Shown piece by piece: positions 1 through 8,923 of a DNA stretch of 64,000 bases. The stretch comes from Butyrivibrio sp. GTDB taxonomy: Bacteria > Bacillota > Clostridia > Lachnospirales > Lachnospiraceae. A program made the position numbers and the translations under genes. Below the pieces are notes generated by a model. That model worked only from the letters and a program-made list of their open reading frames with translations, had not been told where the DNA came from and ran no database searches. The stretch is from contig SVGB01000013.1 in NCBI GenBank assembly GCA_015056565.1, positions 1-64,000 of the forward strand, given 5' to 3'. Position 1 is the stretch's first letter; every line of letters begins with the position of its first letter.

Positions 1-52
1 TGATATAGGAACAGCAACCTATTTATTAAATTCATTTTAGGAGGAACTTAAA

Positions 53-1084
53 ATGGCAGTAAAAGTAGCAATCAATGGTTTTGGCCGTATTGGTCGTCTT
101 GCATTCAGACAGATGTTTGGTGCAGAAGGTTACGAAGTAGTAGCTATCAACGATTTAACAAGCCCTAAGATGCTTGCTCATCTTTTGAAGTATGACTCTT
201 CACAGGGACGTTATGTTGATCTTGGTCACGAAGATGACGTAACAGCTGATGACGAGGCTGGAACAATTACAGTAAAGGGTAAGACAATCAAGATCTACAA
301 AGAGCCTGATGCAAACAATTGCCCATGGGGAGAGCTCGGTGTAGACGTAGTTCTTGAGTGCTCAGGATTCTATACATCAAAAGAAAAGGCACAGGCACAC
401 ATCAATGCTGGTGCTAAGAAGGTAGTTATTTCTGCTCCTGCAGGAAACGATCTTCCTACAATCGTTTACAACGTTAACCACAAGACACTTACAAAGGACG
501 ACAAGATCATTTCAGCTGCTTCTTGCACAACAAACTGTCTTGCTCCTATGGCTAAGGCTCTTAACGACTATGCACCTATCCAGTCAGGTATCATGTGCAC
601 AATCCACGCTTACACAGGTGACCAGATGATCCTTGATGGTCCTCAGAGAAAGGGCGACCTCAGAAGATCACGTGCAGGTGCTGTTAACATCGTTCCTAAC
701 TCAACTGGTGCTGCAAAGGCTATCGGCCTTGTTATCCCTGAGCTTAACGGAAAGCTCATCGGTGCTGCTCAGCGTGTTCCTACACCTACAGGATCAACAA
801 CACTTCTTTTCGCAGTTGTTAAGAAGGCTGACGTTACAAAGGAAGCTGTTAATGCAGCTATGAAGGCAGCAGCTACAGAGTCATTCGGATACAACACAGA
901 CGAGATCGTTTCATCTGATATCGTTGGTATGAGATTTGGTTCACTCTTCGATGCTACTCAGACACTTGTTAACAAGGTTGATGATGATACATACGAAGTA
1001 CAGGTTGTTTCATGGTATGACAACGAGAATTCATACACATCACAGATGGTTAGAACAATCAAGTACTTTGCAGAGCTTGGCTGA
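53..1084 (+). CDS. gap: Glyceraldehyde-3-phosphate dehydrogenase, type I
   Basis: The 343-residue product oxidises glyceraldehyde 3-phosphate to 1,3-bisphosphoglycerate with NAD in cytoplasmic glycolysis. The N-terminal Rossmann motif INGFGRIGR and the active-site motif SCTTNCLAP, which holds the catalytic cysteine, are both present, and the length is normal for the family. The start follows an AGGAGG box at about 40-45. The gene heads a gap-pgk-tpiA cluster; its own promoter must lie upstream of the window. A strong terminator separates it from pgk, so it may be transcribed in excess of the genes behind it. Codon choice is strongly biased, as expected for a highly expressed gene. The assignment is secure. 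Confidence 0.98.
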   Translation: MAVKVAINGFGRIGRLAFRQMFGAEGYEVVAINDLTSPKMLAHLLKYDSSQGRYVDLGHEDDVTADDEAGTITVKGKTIKIYKEPDANNCPWGELGVDVVLECSGFYTSKEKAQAHINAGAKKVVISAPAGNDLPTIVYNVNHKTLTKDDKIISAASCTTNCLAPMAKALNDYAPIQSGIMCTIHAYTGDQMILDGPQRKGDLRRSRAGAVNIVPNSTGAAKAIGLVIPELNGKLIGAAQRVPTPTGSTTLLFAVVKKADVTKEAVNAAMKAAATESFGYNTDEIVSSDIVGMRFGSLFDATQTLVNKVDDDTYEVQVVSWYDNENSYTSQMVRTIKYFAELG

Positions 1085-1117
1085 TCTGACTTAAGTTTAG
1101 GAATAGACTTTTAAATG

Positions 1118-1148
1118 AGGTCCGGTCCATATGGACCGGACCTTTTTT
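1118..1148 (+). terminator. Intrinsic terminator between gap and pgk
   Basis: Bases 1118-1143 form a perfect palindrome built on AGGTCCGGTCCAT and its reverse complement, followed at once by six T residues. It lies 34 bp after the gap stop and 39 bp before the pgk start. No clear promoter is seen between the hairpin and pgk, so partial read-through probably sets the gap to pgk ratio. Confidence 0.9.
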
Positions 1149-1181
1149 CCTATCGAAAATAAATCCCAGGAGGATATAAAT

Positions 1182-2417
1182 ATGGCACTTAATAAGAAAT
1201 CAGTTGATGACATCAACGTAAAGGGCAGACGAGTTCTTGTTCGTTGTGACTTCAATGTTCCTTTAAAGAACGGCGAGATCACAGATGAGACCAGAATCGT
1301 AGCAGCTCTTCCTACAATCAAGAAGCTTGTAAAGGACGGCGGCAAGGTTATCCTTTGCTCACACCTTGGCAAGGTAAAGAATGGCCCTAATGAGGGTGAG
1401 TCACTTGGACCAGTTGCTAAGAGACTTTCAGAGAAGCTTGGCAAGGACGTTAAGTTCATCGACGACTACAACGTAACAGGCGCTGCAGCTACAGGTGCTG
1501 TAGAGGCTATGAATGAGGGAGATGTTATTCTTCTTCAGAACACTCGTTTCAGAGGCAAAGAGGAGACCAAGCCTGAAGAGGCTGGCGAGGCTTTTGCAAA
1601 AGAGCTTGCTGATCTTGCTGATGACTATGTATGTGACGCTTTTGGTTCAGCTCACAGAGCACATGCTTCTGTAGCAGTTGTTACCAAGTACATCAAGGAA
1701 AAAGGCGGAAACAACGCTGTTGGATACCTTATGCAGAAGGAGATCGACTTCCTTGGAAACGCAGTTGAGAACCCAGTTAGACCTTTCGTAGCTATTCTTG
1801 GTGGCGCTAAGGTTGCTGATAAGCTCAACGTTATCAACACTCTTCTTGATAAGTGCGACACTCTTATCATCGGTGGTGGTATGGCTTACACATTCCTTAA
1901 GGCTAAGGGATATGAAGTTGGTAAGTCACTTCTTGACGAGACTAAGGTTGACTACTGCAAAGAGATGATGGCTAAGGCTGAGAAGGCAGGCAAGAAGCTT
2001 CTTCTTCCTATCGACACAGTTTGCATCGATTCTTTCCCAGATCCTATCGACAATCCTAACATCACAACAACTGTTGTTGATGCTGACAAGATTCCTGCAG
2101 ACAAGGAAGGCGCTGATATTGGACCTAAGACAATCGAGCTCTACGCTGATGCTGTTAAGTCAGCTAAGACAGTAGTTTGGAACGGACCTATGGGCGTATT
2201 CGAGAACCCTGTTCTTGCAGCAGGTACCAAGGAAGTTGCTAAGGCTCTTTCAGAGACAGACGCTACAACTATCATCGGTGGTGGTGACAGTGCAGCTGCT
2301 GTTAACCAGCTTGGTTATGCTGACAAGATGAGCCACATCTCAACAGGTGGCGGAGCTTCTCTTGAGTTCCTTGAGGGCAAGAAGCTTCCTGGCGTTTACG
2401 CTGCAGACGATAAGTAA
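1182..2417 (+). CDS. pgk: Phosphoglycerate kinase
   Basis: The 411-residue product transfers phosphate from 1,3-bisphosphoglycerate to ADP in glycolysis. The hallmark RCDFNVPL lies near the N-terminus, and the nucleotide-binding region carries GGAKVADKL and GGGDSAAAV. The start at 1182 follows CCAGGAGG at 1165-1172; an in-frame ATG at 1131 lies inside the terminator palindrome and has no ribosome site, so it is rejected. Length is typical for the family. It is the second gene of the glycolytic cluster and is followed by a folded 106-bp spacer before tpiA. Confidence 0.98.
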   Translation: MALNKKSVDDINVKGRRVLVRCDFNVPLKNGEITDETRIVAALPTIKKLVKDGGKVILCSHLGKVKNGPNEGESLGPVAKRLSEKLGKDVKFIDDYNVTGAAATGAVEAMNEGDVILLQNTRFRGKEETKPEEAGEAFAKELADLADDYVCDAFGSAHRAHASVAVVTKYIKEKGGNNAVGYLMQKEIDFLGNAVENPVRPFVAILGGAKVADKLNVINTLLDKCDTLIIGGGMAYTFLKAKGYEVGKSLLDETKVDYCKEMMAKAEKAGKKLLLPIDTVCIDSFPDPIDNPNITTTVVDADKIPADKEGADIGPKTIELYADAVKSAKTVVWNGPMGVFENPVLAAGTKEVAKALSETDATTIIGGGDSAAAVNQLGYADKMSHISTGGGASLEFLEGKKLPGVYAADDK

Positions 2418-2455
2418 TGTCTTAGCGAGGTTTTTTCGAGCTTAGACTACTACTT

Positions 2456-2491
2456 AGTTCTGGCGAGCACCTCTGGTGCGAGAGCAGAACT
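2456..2491 (+). other. Imperfect hairpin in the pgk-tpiA spacer
   Basis: AGTTCTG at 2456-2462 pairs with CAGAACT at 2485-2491, and GCACC at 2467-2471 pairs with GGTGC at 2475-2479, leaving an asymmetric internal loop (GCGA opposite GAGAG). No T-run follows, so it does not look like a terminator. A weaker stem, GTCTTAG with CTTAGAC, lies just upstream at about 2419-2447. The structures may stabilise or process the pgk-tpiA mRNA. No riboswitch class is recognised. Confidence 0.4.
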
Positions 2492-2523
2492 TCCTTATGA
2501 ATAAAAACTGGAGGATTACTAAA

Positions 2524-3270
2524 ATGGCAAGAAGACGTATTATCGCCGGAAACTGGAAGATGAACAAGACTCCCAGCGAGGCTGTAGCTCTTTGTAATGA
2601 GCTTAAAGACTTAGTAAAAAACGACAATGTAGATGTTGTTTACTGTGTACCAGCTATTGATATTTGTCCAGTAGTTGAGGCTGTCAAGGGCACAAACGTA
2701 CACGTTGGTGCTGAGAACTTCTACATTGAGGATAAGGGAGCTTTCACTGGTGAAATCTCAGCTCCTATGCTCAAGGATGCTGGTGTAGAGTACATCATCA
2801 TCGGACATTCTGAGAGAAGAGATATCTTCGGCGAGAACGATATCCTCATCAACCAGAAGGTTAAGAAGGCATTTGCAGCAGGCCTTAAGCCAATCCTTTG
2901 CTGTGGTGAGTCCCTTGCACTTCGTAAGGCTGGCACATACAAAGAGTGGATCGCAAGACAGATTAAGTGGGATCTTGACGGCGTAACAGCAGATCAGGTT
3001 AAGGAGCTTGTTATCGCATATGAGCCTATCTGGGCTATCGGAACAGGCGAGACAGCAACATCTGACCAGGCTGAGGAAGTTTGCGGACTTATCCGTGAGC
3101 TCATCGGACAGATGTACGACGCAGCTACAGCTGATGCAGTACGCATCCAGTACGGCGGATCAATGAACGCTGGCAACGCTGCTGAGCTTCTTTCAAAGCC
3201 TAACATCGACGGTGGTCTTATCGGAGGCGCAAGCCTTAAGCCAGATTTCGGCCAGATCGTTAACGCTTAA
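2524..3270 (+). CDS. tpiA: Triosephosphate isomerase
   Basis: The 248-residue product interconverts dihydroxyacetone phosphate and glyceraldehyde 3-phosphate. It shows the N-terminal AGNWKMNK with the catalytic lysine, the histidine motif IIIGHSERR, the catalytic glutamate in [11 protein letters not shown] and the phosphate-binding GGSMN and GGLIGGASL loops. The start at 2524 follows GGAGG at about 2510-2514; a longer reading from 2476 has no good ribosome site and adds residues not seen in the family. It closes the gap-pgk-tpiA cluster and is followed by a strong terminator. Confidence 0.98.
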   Translation: MARRRIIAGNWKMNKTPSEAVALCNELKDLVKNDNVDVVYCVPAIDICPVVEAVKGTNVHVGAENFYIEDKGAFTGEISAPMLKDAGVEYIIIGHSERRDIFGENDILINQKVKKAFAAGLKPILCCGESLALRKAGTYKEWIARQIKWDLDGVTADQVKELVIAYEPIWAIGTGETATSDQAEEVCGLIRELIGQMYDAATADAVRIQYGGSMNAGNAAELLSKPNIDGGLIGGASLKPDFGQIVNA

Positions 3271-3282
3271 TACTTTGATAAG

Positions 3283-3308
3283 AACGGCTCCCTCGGGAGC
3301 CGTTTTTT
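3283..3308 (+). terminator. Intrinsic terminator after tpiA
   Basis: AACGGCTCCC at 3283-3292 pairs with GGGAGCCGTT at 3295-3304 around a two-base loop and runs into TTTTTT. It lies 12 bp past the tpiA stop and ends the glycolytic cluster. Confidence 0.95.
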
Positions 3309-3322
3309 ATTTGAGGTACGGA

Positions 3323-3411
3323 ACAAGACACGGGGACGGTTCTTTTGTCTCATCCGCCTTTGGGCTTGCCCCGAAGGTGGAGGAGACAAAAGAACCGTCC
3401 CCGTGTCTTGT
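3323..3411. repeat. REP/MITE-like palindrome A
   Basis: This 89-bp element has perfect 29-bp terminal inverted arms (3323-3351 and 3383-3411) beginning ACAAGACACGGGGACGG. The inner 31 bp form a second, imperfect stem (CCGCCTTTGGG against CCCCGAAGGTGG). It shares ACAAGACACGGGGAC with the palindrome at 47441. It lies directly after the tpiA terminator and contains no credible gene; the short reading frame that crosses it is a by-product of the palindrome. Confidence 0.85.
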
Positions 3412-3468
3412 CATTGACTTTTTTTAATACCATTATTAACCACTCTTTTTTACTTGTATTAACTGATA

Positions 3469-3474
3469 TATAAT
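3469..3474 (+). promoter_or_regulatory. Candidate -10 box for the 7TM-PAS/GT4/GH13 operon
   Basis: A perfect TATAAT at 3469-3474 lies 45 bp before the start of the membrane sensor gene. No convincing -35 hexamer is found at the expected distance; the upstream stretch is T-rich. It follows the tpiA terminator and palindrome A, where a new transcription unit would be expected. Confidence 0.45.
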
Positions 3475-3519
3475 AGAAAGAGTATCGATTATTCGGTTAT
3501 TATGAGGGTGGAACAAAAT

Positions 3520-4554
3520 ATGATTTATCTAATTTGCTTTTCAGTTGCTCTATTACTGCTTGTGTACATTATGACCTATGGCAGGATAATAGATTATAAT
3601 CTCATGCTCTTAATTGTGGTGGTGGCAGTAAGTAATGGTGGATATTATGCCCTTTCGGTTTCAAGATCCCTTCCGGAAGCCATTCTTGCCAATACCATAT
3701 CTTATGTTCTTGGAATTTTTTCTCCAATGCTGATGTTTTTTATAGTTTGCGGAGTGTGCAAGATACAGCTGCCTAATTCTGTAATAGCCATCATGACACT
3801 GGTACAGATCCTGATATACGCCAGTGTATGCACTACAGGAAGACTTGATATCTTTTATAAGACAGTGCAGCTTCATTTGAATGAATCAGGTTCTTACCTG
3901 ACCAAGACCTATGGCCCGATGCACACAGTCTATCTTATTTCACTGGCGTTTTATACACTGGCAAACATCGCTGTTGCCGTGTATTCCATTAGAAGGAGGA
4001 CTGCGGTAAGCCGAATAAACGTGGATATCCTGCTATTTGTGGATCTCTTTTCGATTGGGGTCTATGTCAATGAAAGGATGGTAAAAACGCCTGTTGAGCT
4101 TATGCCTGTTGCTTCCACAATAACACTGGTGATAATGCTAATACCTCTTGTTAAGGTGGCTATCTTTTCACCCTACAACAACGTGGAGATCGTGGATACA
4201 GAGTTTAACAACAAGGGGTATCTGGTGTTCTCCAAGCAATTAAAATTCATGGGATGCAGCGAGTATGCCAAGACTCTTTTCCCGGAGATAACAGAGTGGG
4301 AGCTCGAGAAAGATATTCCTGGAAATGGCGGAAGATTCAACACATATCTGAACCCGGATTTTATGGAGTTTGTGAAAGACGGCGGGAAGCTTGAGAAGAG
4401 TCCCTTTAGAGTTTTTAAGTACAATGACAATGTGTATGGCTACGAGATAGGCAAGATATACAGAGGTTCTTCGTTAAAGGGATACTATATCCGCGTTATC
4501 GATGTAACAGACGTCAATGTAGAAGACTTTGGACTATTAAAAGAGGTTACCTGA
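3520..4554 (+). CDS. Orphan 7TM sensor with PAS-like domain, no output domain
   Basis: The 344-residue protein has about seven hydrophobic segments in its first 220 residues, like the N-terminal 7TM module of some histidine kinases and diguanylate cyclases. A cytoplasmic PAS-like region of about 120 residues follows, ending in YYIRVIDVTDVN. In relatives such a region is followed by a kinase or GGDEF domain; here the protein stops about 13 residues later with none. The start at 3520 fits AGGGTGG at 3505-3511 better than the ATG at 3502. Its stop is 3 bp before the glycosyltransferase start, so the two are probably translationally coupled. It may sense a membrane or redox signal and act on a partner, or it may be a truncated receptor. 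Function is not assigned. Confidence 0.8.
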   Translation: MIYLICFSVALLLLVYIMTYGRIIDYNLMLLIVVVAVSNGGYYALSVSRSLPEAILANTISYVLGIFSPMLMFFIVCGVCKIQLPNSVIAIMTLVQILIYASVCTTGRLDIFYKTVQLHLNESGSYLTKTYGPMHTVYLISLAFYTLANIAVAVYSIRRRTAVSRINVDILLFVDLFSIGVYVNERMVKTPVELMPVASTITLVIMLIPLVKVAIFSPYNNVEIVDTEFNNKGYLVFSKQLKFMGCSEYAKTLFPEITEWELEKDIPGNGGRFNTYLNPDFMEFVKDGGKLEKSPFRVFKYNDNVYGYEIGKIYRGSSLKGYYIRVIDVTDVNVEDFGLLKEVT

Positions 4555-4557
4555 CAA

Positions 4558-6009
4558 ATGAACATATGCCTTTTGAATGACTCTTTTCCGCCTGTGATAG
4601 ACGGAGTTGCAAATGTCGTAATGAATTATGGAAAAGTGCTGACTGGCGAGCTTGGAGCCAATGTGGTCGTAGGAACTCCGAGATATCCAGAGGCCACTTA
4701 CGAGGGATACCCCTATAGGGTAATACCTTATCCAAGCTTTGATACTACTGATTTTATCAAGGGTTACCGTACAGGTAACCCTCTTGCTATCAGGGAGATC
4801 GCCCAGATGGCAGAAGGGGCGCCAGACATCATCCATACCCACTGTCCGGCGGCTTCTACCATAATGGCAAGGATTCTTCGAAGAGAAACGGGGGCGCCTG
4901 TTGTCTTTACCTATCACACCAAGTTTGACGTGGATATCGAAAGAGCTGTGGGCGAAGGACTACTTAAAAAAGAGACCATCAGGGTTATGGTCAGTAATAT
5001 AGAAGCCTGCGACGACGTCTGGGTTGTTTCTGAGGGCGCGGGAGATAATTTAAGAGCCCTTGGATACCAGGGAGAACTCAGGGTTATGCCAAATGGCGTG
5101 GACTTTCCCAAGGGGAGAGCTTCTGAGACCATGGTAAAAGAGCTTGAAAAGACCTATGACATACCAGGGGGTGTGACAGTTTTTCTTTTCGTGGGAAGAC
5201 TTATGAACTACAAGGGACTTCCACTTATTGTGGATGCCATAAAAGAATTGTCAAAAGAAGGCAGTAACTTCCGCATGGTATTTGTTGGCGGAGGTGCAGA
5301 CGCTCCTGGCCTTCAGGAAAAAATAAAGGAGTATGGCATAAGTCTTGACGTCTATGGTGAGGACGGGGCACTTACCCATACAGATGGTTCTGAAGCCATG
5401 GCGGGAAAGGTGATCTTCACAGGTCCGGAGCACGACAGAGAAAAGCTTCGAGCCTGGAACACGAGGGCGGATCTGTTTCTTTTCCCATCGACCTATGACA
5501 CAAACGGAATAGTTGTCAGGGAGGCTGCGGCATGTGGACTGGCCAGCGTTTTAATAAAGGGCTCCTGTGCGGCAGAGGGCATCATTGATAAGAGAAACGG
5601 ATACCTTATTGAGGAAAACAGCGCCTCCATGGCAGCTCTTTTAAAGAACGTAAATGGCAATATTTCAGGACTTCATGATACAGGGCAGCATGCTATGGAT
5701 GAAATCTATATCTCGTGGGACAAGGCAGTAAGGCTTGCCTATGACAGGTATAAAGAGCTTTATGAGATGAAGGCATCTGGAGAGCTGGGCATAAGAAAGC
5801 ATCAGAGCTTTGAGAGCCTGATGAATATGGCTGCGCAGACTTTAGATGGGACACAGAAGGCGTTTTTTGACACCCCAAGAACCATCTATGAGGGCATGAG
5901 AGAGAATTTTGAGGAATTTCGAAACGATATCACTGACGGACTGGAGAGAATATCAGACAGTATCACAGAGATAAGGGACAGGATTCATGATGGAGCAGAC
6001 GGAAAGTAA
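4558..6009 (+). CDS. GT4-family glycosyltransferase
   Basis: The 483-residue protein is a GT-B-fold enzyme. The N-terminal domain starts NICLLNDSFPPVIDGVANVV, the acceptor-side pattern of GT4 enzymes, and the donor domain has FLFVGRLMNYKGL and FPSTYDTNGIVVREAAACG, a variant of the EX7E motif with Asp in place of the first Glu. Relatives glucosylate diacylglycerol or cell-surface glycans. The last 65 residues are a charged helical tail that may bind membrane. There is no signal peptide. It overlaps the next gene by 23 bp. The product is not known; glycolipid or storage-glycan synthesis are both possible. Confidence 0.88.
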   Translation: MNICLLNDSFPPVIDGVANVVMNYGKVLTGELGANVVVGTPRYPEATYEGYPYRVIPYPSFDTTDFIKGYRTGNPLAIREIAQMAEGAPDIIHTHCPAASTIMARILRRETGAPVVFTYHTKFDVDIERAVGEGLLKKETIRVMVSNIEACDDVWVVSEGAGDNLRALGYQGELRVMPNGVDFPKGRASETMVKELEKTYDIPGGVTVFLFVGRLMNYKGLPLIVDAIKELSKEGSNFRMVFVGGGADAPGLQEKIKEYGISLDVYGEDGALTHTDGSEAMAGKVIFTGPEHDREKLRAWNTRADLFLFPSTYDTNGIVVREAAACGLASVLIKGSCAAEGIIDKRNGYLIEENSASMAALLKNVNGNISGLHDTGQHAMDEIYISWDKAVRLAYDRYKELYEMKASGELGIRKHQSFESLMNMAAQTLDGTQKAFFDTPRTIYEGMRENFEEFRNDITDGLERISDSITEIRDRIHDGADGK

Positions 6010-7639
6010 ACGGGATTGGTACAAGAAAATGAGCTTCTACCAGATCTGGATAAGAAGCTTTGCTGATGGTAATGGAGATGGTATCGGAGACCTTTATGGA
6101 GTCTATGATAAACTGCCATATATCAAGTCTCTTGGCGTTGATGGTATATGGTTTTCTCCTATTTATCCATCTCCCAATGCTGATTTTGGCTACGATATAT
6201 CAGATTATAAAGATATCCATCCGGATTACGGAGATCTTGATCAGTTTAAAAAAGTCCTAGGTAAAGCCCATGAAATGGGACTTAAAGTGATCATGGATTT
6301 TGTTATCAACCACACGTCAGATGAACATCCCTGGTTTTTAGAGAGCAAAAAGAGTAAGGACAATCCCTACAGTGACTACTACATCTGGCGGGATAAGCCT
6401 AATAACTGGGATTCTCTCTTTGAAGGAGAAGCCTGGGAGTACGTAGGGGAAAGAGATCAGTATTATCTTCACATCTTTGCTAAAAAGCAGCCTGACCTTA
6501 ACATGGACAATCCAAAGGTCAGGCAGGAAGTTAAGGATATAATGCGCTTTTGGCTTGATATGGGAGTTGATGGCTTCAGAGAGGATGTTATCAACTTTAT
6601 ATCCAAGAAAGAGGGACTTCCAAATGGACTTTTCTTTTTGCCCGCAGCCAAGGGAATGTCCCACTACAAAGATGGTCCTCACATACACGAGTACTTAAGT
6701 GAGTTCAGGAAAGTCTGTGACGAGTACGACTGCTTCCAGCTTGGAGAGGGTCCTATGACCACTGTGAAATCCGCCATGAATTATCTCACAGGTCCCACCA
6801 AGAGCCTTGATATGATGTTCTCCTTTGACCATATGATGGCGGACTGCCTGTACACTGAGTATCTTCACAGACCATTTTCTCTTGTGAAGCTGAAAAAAGC
6901 TTTTACCAAATGGCAGAAGGCTCTTGATGGCAAGGGATGGAATGCTCTTTACATGGAGAACCATGACCATCCAAGGATCATCAGCAGATACGGAAGCGAG
7001 CATTTCCACAGGGAGAGCGGAACTATGCTGGCTGCATGTTATCTTTTCCAGCAGGGAACGCCCTTTATCTATCAGGGTCAGGAGATTGGCATGACCAATA
7101 TAAAGCTCATGTCAATTGACCAGTATGTGGATGTATCTTCAATAACCAATTATCACACCTATCATCTTAAGGAGGATCCTGAGAGGCGGCTTCACAGGAT
7201 CCACCTGTCAAGCCGTGATTCAGCCAGGACTCCGGTGCAGTGGGATGACAGTGAAAATGCGGGATTTTCTGTGGCCAGGCCATGGTTTTATGTCAATCCA
7301 AATTACAAGAAGATCAATGTTGCAAAACAGGAGAAAGATCCTGACAGCATTCTGAATTTTTACAGGAAGTGCCTTGAGCTTAGGAAAGGGTCAGAGACTC
7401 TTATCTATGGCTCCTACAATGAGTTTTTTCCCAAAGACCCTTCTGTTTATATGTATGAAAGGTGCCTTGGAGATGAGTCATATCTTATCATATGCTCTTT
7501 TTCAAGACTTCCTGTTAAGCCTAAAAAGCCTGAGAAATATAAGGGGATGCATGGAGAACTTATCCTTTGCAATTACAAGGAAACAGGAAAGTTCTTTAAG
7601 CCCTTTGAAACAAGGGTGTACAGATATAAAAATAAATAA
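5987..7639 (+). CDS. GH13 alpha-glucosidase (oligo-1,6-glucosidase type)
   Basis: The 550-residue cytoplasmic protein (no signal peptide) has a full GH13 barrel: FVINHTSDEH in region I, GFREDVINF with the likely nucleophile Asp200, QLGEGPMT with the acid/base Glu254, and ENHDHPR with Asp327. Long loops and QPDLNMDNP resemble oligo-1,6-glucosidases and related alpha-glucosidases (GH13_31 or _29). It would split short alpha-glucosides in the cell. It begins inside the glycosyltransferase gene, 23 bp before that gene ends, so the two are cotranslated, which links making and breaking of an alpha-glucan or glycoside. Exact substrate is not determined; trehalose 6-phosphate hydrolase is an alternative. 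Confidence 0.92.
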   Translation: MMEQTESKRDWYKKMSFYQIWIRSFADGNGDGIGDLYGVYDKLPYIKSLGVDGIWFSPIYPSPNADFGYDISDYKDIHPDYGDLDQFKKVLGKAHEMGLKVIMDFVINHTSDEHPWFLESKKSKDNPYSDYYIWRDKPNNWDSLFEGEAWEYVGERDQYYLHIFAKKQPDLNMDNPKVRQEVKDIMRFWLDMGVDGFREDVINFISKKEGLPNGLFFLPAAKGMSHYKDGPHIHEYLSEFRKVCDEYDCFQLGEGPMTTVKSAMNYLTGPTKSLDMMFSFDHMMADCLYTEYLHRPFSLVKLKKAFTKWQKALDGKGWNALYMENHDHPRIISRYGSEHFHRESGTMLAACYLFQQGTPFIYQGQEIGMTNIKLMSIDQYVDVSSITNYHTYHLKEDPERRLHRIHLSSRDSARTPVQWDDSENAGFSVARPWFYVNPNYKKINVAKQEKDPDSILNFYRKCLELRKGSETLIYGSYNEFFPKDPSVYMYERCLGDESYLIICSFSRLPVKPKKPEKYKGMHGELILCNYKETGKFFKPFETRVYRYKNK

Positions 7640-7699
7640 TGGAGTATATGTGGTAGAAAAATAAGAAGGTTATCTTAAAGAAAACTGTCAAAATAACCG

Positions 7700-7837
7700 A
7701 TGTATCTCTCGCACAGAGATGTTTACAAGGGTGTTAGTGTAAGCTATAATGAGCTTGCAAAAACTAAATATGGAATAACAAATATAAAAATATTGAATGC
7801 CTTTCATCCTTTTGAGACAGAGGTGTCGAATGCCTGA
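7700..7837 (+). pseudogene. Possible 45-codon remnant behind the GH13 gene
   Basis: An open frame runs from ATG 7700 to TGA 7835-7837. Its end reads FHPFETEV, close to FKPFETRV at the C-terminus of the GH13 protein just upstream. No ribosome binding site precedes it. It could be the eroded tail of a second, duplicated GH13 gene, or chance. The rest of the 7640-7906 spacer shows no other gene or clear signal. Confidence 0.25.
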
Positions 7838-7906
7838 AGGCAGAGGATGTTGTAACTAATAGTGGCTTATCATCATTACAAAACACATTACACAAGGAGG
7901 CAGATT

Positions 7907-8230
7907 ATGTTTGATAGTTATTCAGTGAGGATTGACCTTCCTGCAACAGGAAATAGGATCAAGGAGCTCAGGTACGCAAGAAACTACACAGTAGCGCAGC
8001 TTGCAGAAATCCTGCACAGCTCTGAGAATACAATCTTTAAATGGCAGCGCGGTGAGTGCCTGCCGACACTGGACAACCTGCTGGTACTCAGCATGATATT
8101 TGAAACACCAATGGATGACATCATCCAATGTGATGGAAGGGGCGCTAAGCCCCTTCTTCCTATTAATCAAAAAAACAAGGTGCCTTTCTCCTCAGAAAAG
8201 CACCTTGTTTTTCTTTTTTCCTCTGAATGA
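7907..8230 (+). CDS. Small XRE-family (helix-turn-helix) regulator
   Basis: The 107-residue product carries an XRE/Cro helix-turn-helix at about residues 12-65, with IKELRYARNYTVAQLAEIL and a recognition segment around TIFKWQRGECLPTLDNL. The start follows AAGGAGG at about 7894-7900. The last 20 codons run through a strong terminator hairpin, so its natural stop may have been lost by a small frameshift near 8160, where TAA occurs in another frame. It has no partner gene on its own strand and probably regulates distant targets or itself. Confidence 0.8.
   Translation: MFDSYSVRIDLPATGNRIKELRYARNYTVAQLAEILHSSENTIFKWQRGECLPTLDNLLVLSMIFETPMDDIIQCDGRGAKPLLPINQKNKVPFSSEKHLVFLFSSE
8171..8219 (+). terminator. 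Terminator shared by the XRE and lipoprotein genes
   Basis: AAAAACAAGGTGC at 8171-8183 pairs perfectly with GCACCTTGTTTTT at 8200-8212, and T-rich sequence continues to 8219. The A-run on the left gives a T-run on the other strand, so it can stop transcription from both sides. On the + strand it overlaps the last codons of the XRE frame. Confidence 0.88.
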
Positions 8231-8239
8231 TTTAAACTA

Positions 8240-8788
8240 TCAGCCGCCAAGAGTCTTGCTTACAAGTTCTCTTGAAGCATCCTCATCAAGCTCAACAGCG
8301 TCGTATACAGTACCGTCTGCTTCTACAATGATTCCAGTTACAAGATCCTCATTGAAGTAGTAGCCGTACTCTTTTTCACCGCCAACGAGCTTGGAATAGG
8401 GCTTGCCATCAGCAGTTGTGGCATCCTCTGTTGTCCACATACCGTAGTCAAGATGACCGTCCTCTACATAGATGTAGATGATATCGCCCTGGTCGTTTCT
8501 AAACATAGCGATCTGGATGTCCTTAGCAGCGTCATCACCTGTCTTAAGCCCGCCCATGAATACAAGGGTGTCCTGTACAGCCTGAATCTGCTCCTCAAGG
8601 CTCATCATTTCTTCGCCTGCAGTCTCTGCAACTTCTGTAGTAGCCTCTGCTACTTCTGAAACAGCCTCAGTAGCCTCAGAAACCTCAGTAGCTGCCTGCT
8701 CTGCGTTCTTACCACAAGCCACAAGAATTCCGAAAATTGTTGTGACAGTAAGACCTGCAAGCACCTTTCTTAATATCTCAGTTTTCAT
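8240..8788 (-). CDS. Putative lipoprotein, unknown function
   Basis: The 182-residue product has a lipoprotein signal: KTEILRKVL, a hydrophobic stretch, then a lipobox GILVACG with the lipidated cysteine at about residue 25. A low-complexity Ala/Glu/Thr/Val linker covers roughly residues 30-60, followed by a compact domain of about 115 residues containing YIYVEDGHLDYGMW and YYFNEDLVTGIIV. The domain is not recognised. GGAGGAG lies just before the start. It is monocistronic, convergent with the XRE gene, and probably sits on the outer face of the membrane. Confidence 0.8.
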   Translation of the reverse strand: MKTEILRKVLAGLTVTTIFGILVACGKNAEQAATEVSEATEAVSEVAEATTEVAETAGEEMMSLEEQIQAVQDTLVFMGGLKTGDDAAKDIQIAMFRNDQGDIIYIYVEDGHLDYGMWTTEDATTADGKPYSKLVGGEKEYGYYFNEDLVTGIIVEADGTVYDAVELDEDASRELVSKTLGG

Positions 8789-8830
8789 AACATCTCCTCC
8801 CTCAAAGATATGTTTTACAACCAGTTTTGA

Positions 8831-8856
8831 ATTCTAACACCACATTTAGTGGTTGT
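8831..8856 (-). promoter_or_regulatory. Candidate promoter and inverted repeat of the lipoprotein gene
   Basis: Read on the - strand, TGTTAGAAT gives an extended -10 (TAGAAT at 8836-8831), with TATACA 17 bp upstream as a weak -35. The small repeat CCAC-6-GTGG and the wider pair ACAACCA (8817-8823) with TGGTTGT (8850-8856) surround the -10 and could bind a regulator. Confidence 0.35.
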
Positions 8857-8923
8857 ATATAACCTTGGCCTAATATTTAGAGAAAGTTTATAAATGGTTT
8901 ATCCTTGGCATGGATATGGAAAA

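Noticed and set aside
1131..1181. Upstream ATG for pgk
   Set aside because: It lies in the gap terminator palindrome and has no ribosome site; AGGAGG fits the ATG at 1182.
3212..3427. 71-residue open frame across the tpiA end and palindrome A
   Set aside because: It overlaps the end of tpiA, the terminator and the palindrome, has no ribosome site, and owes its length to the repeat.
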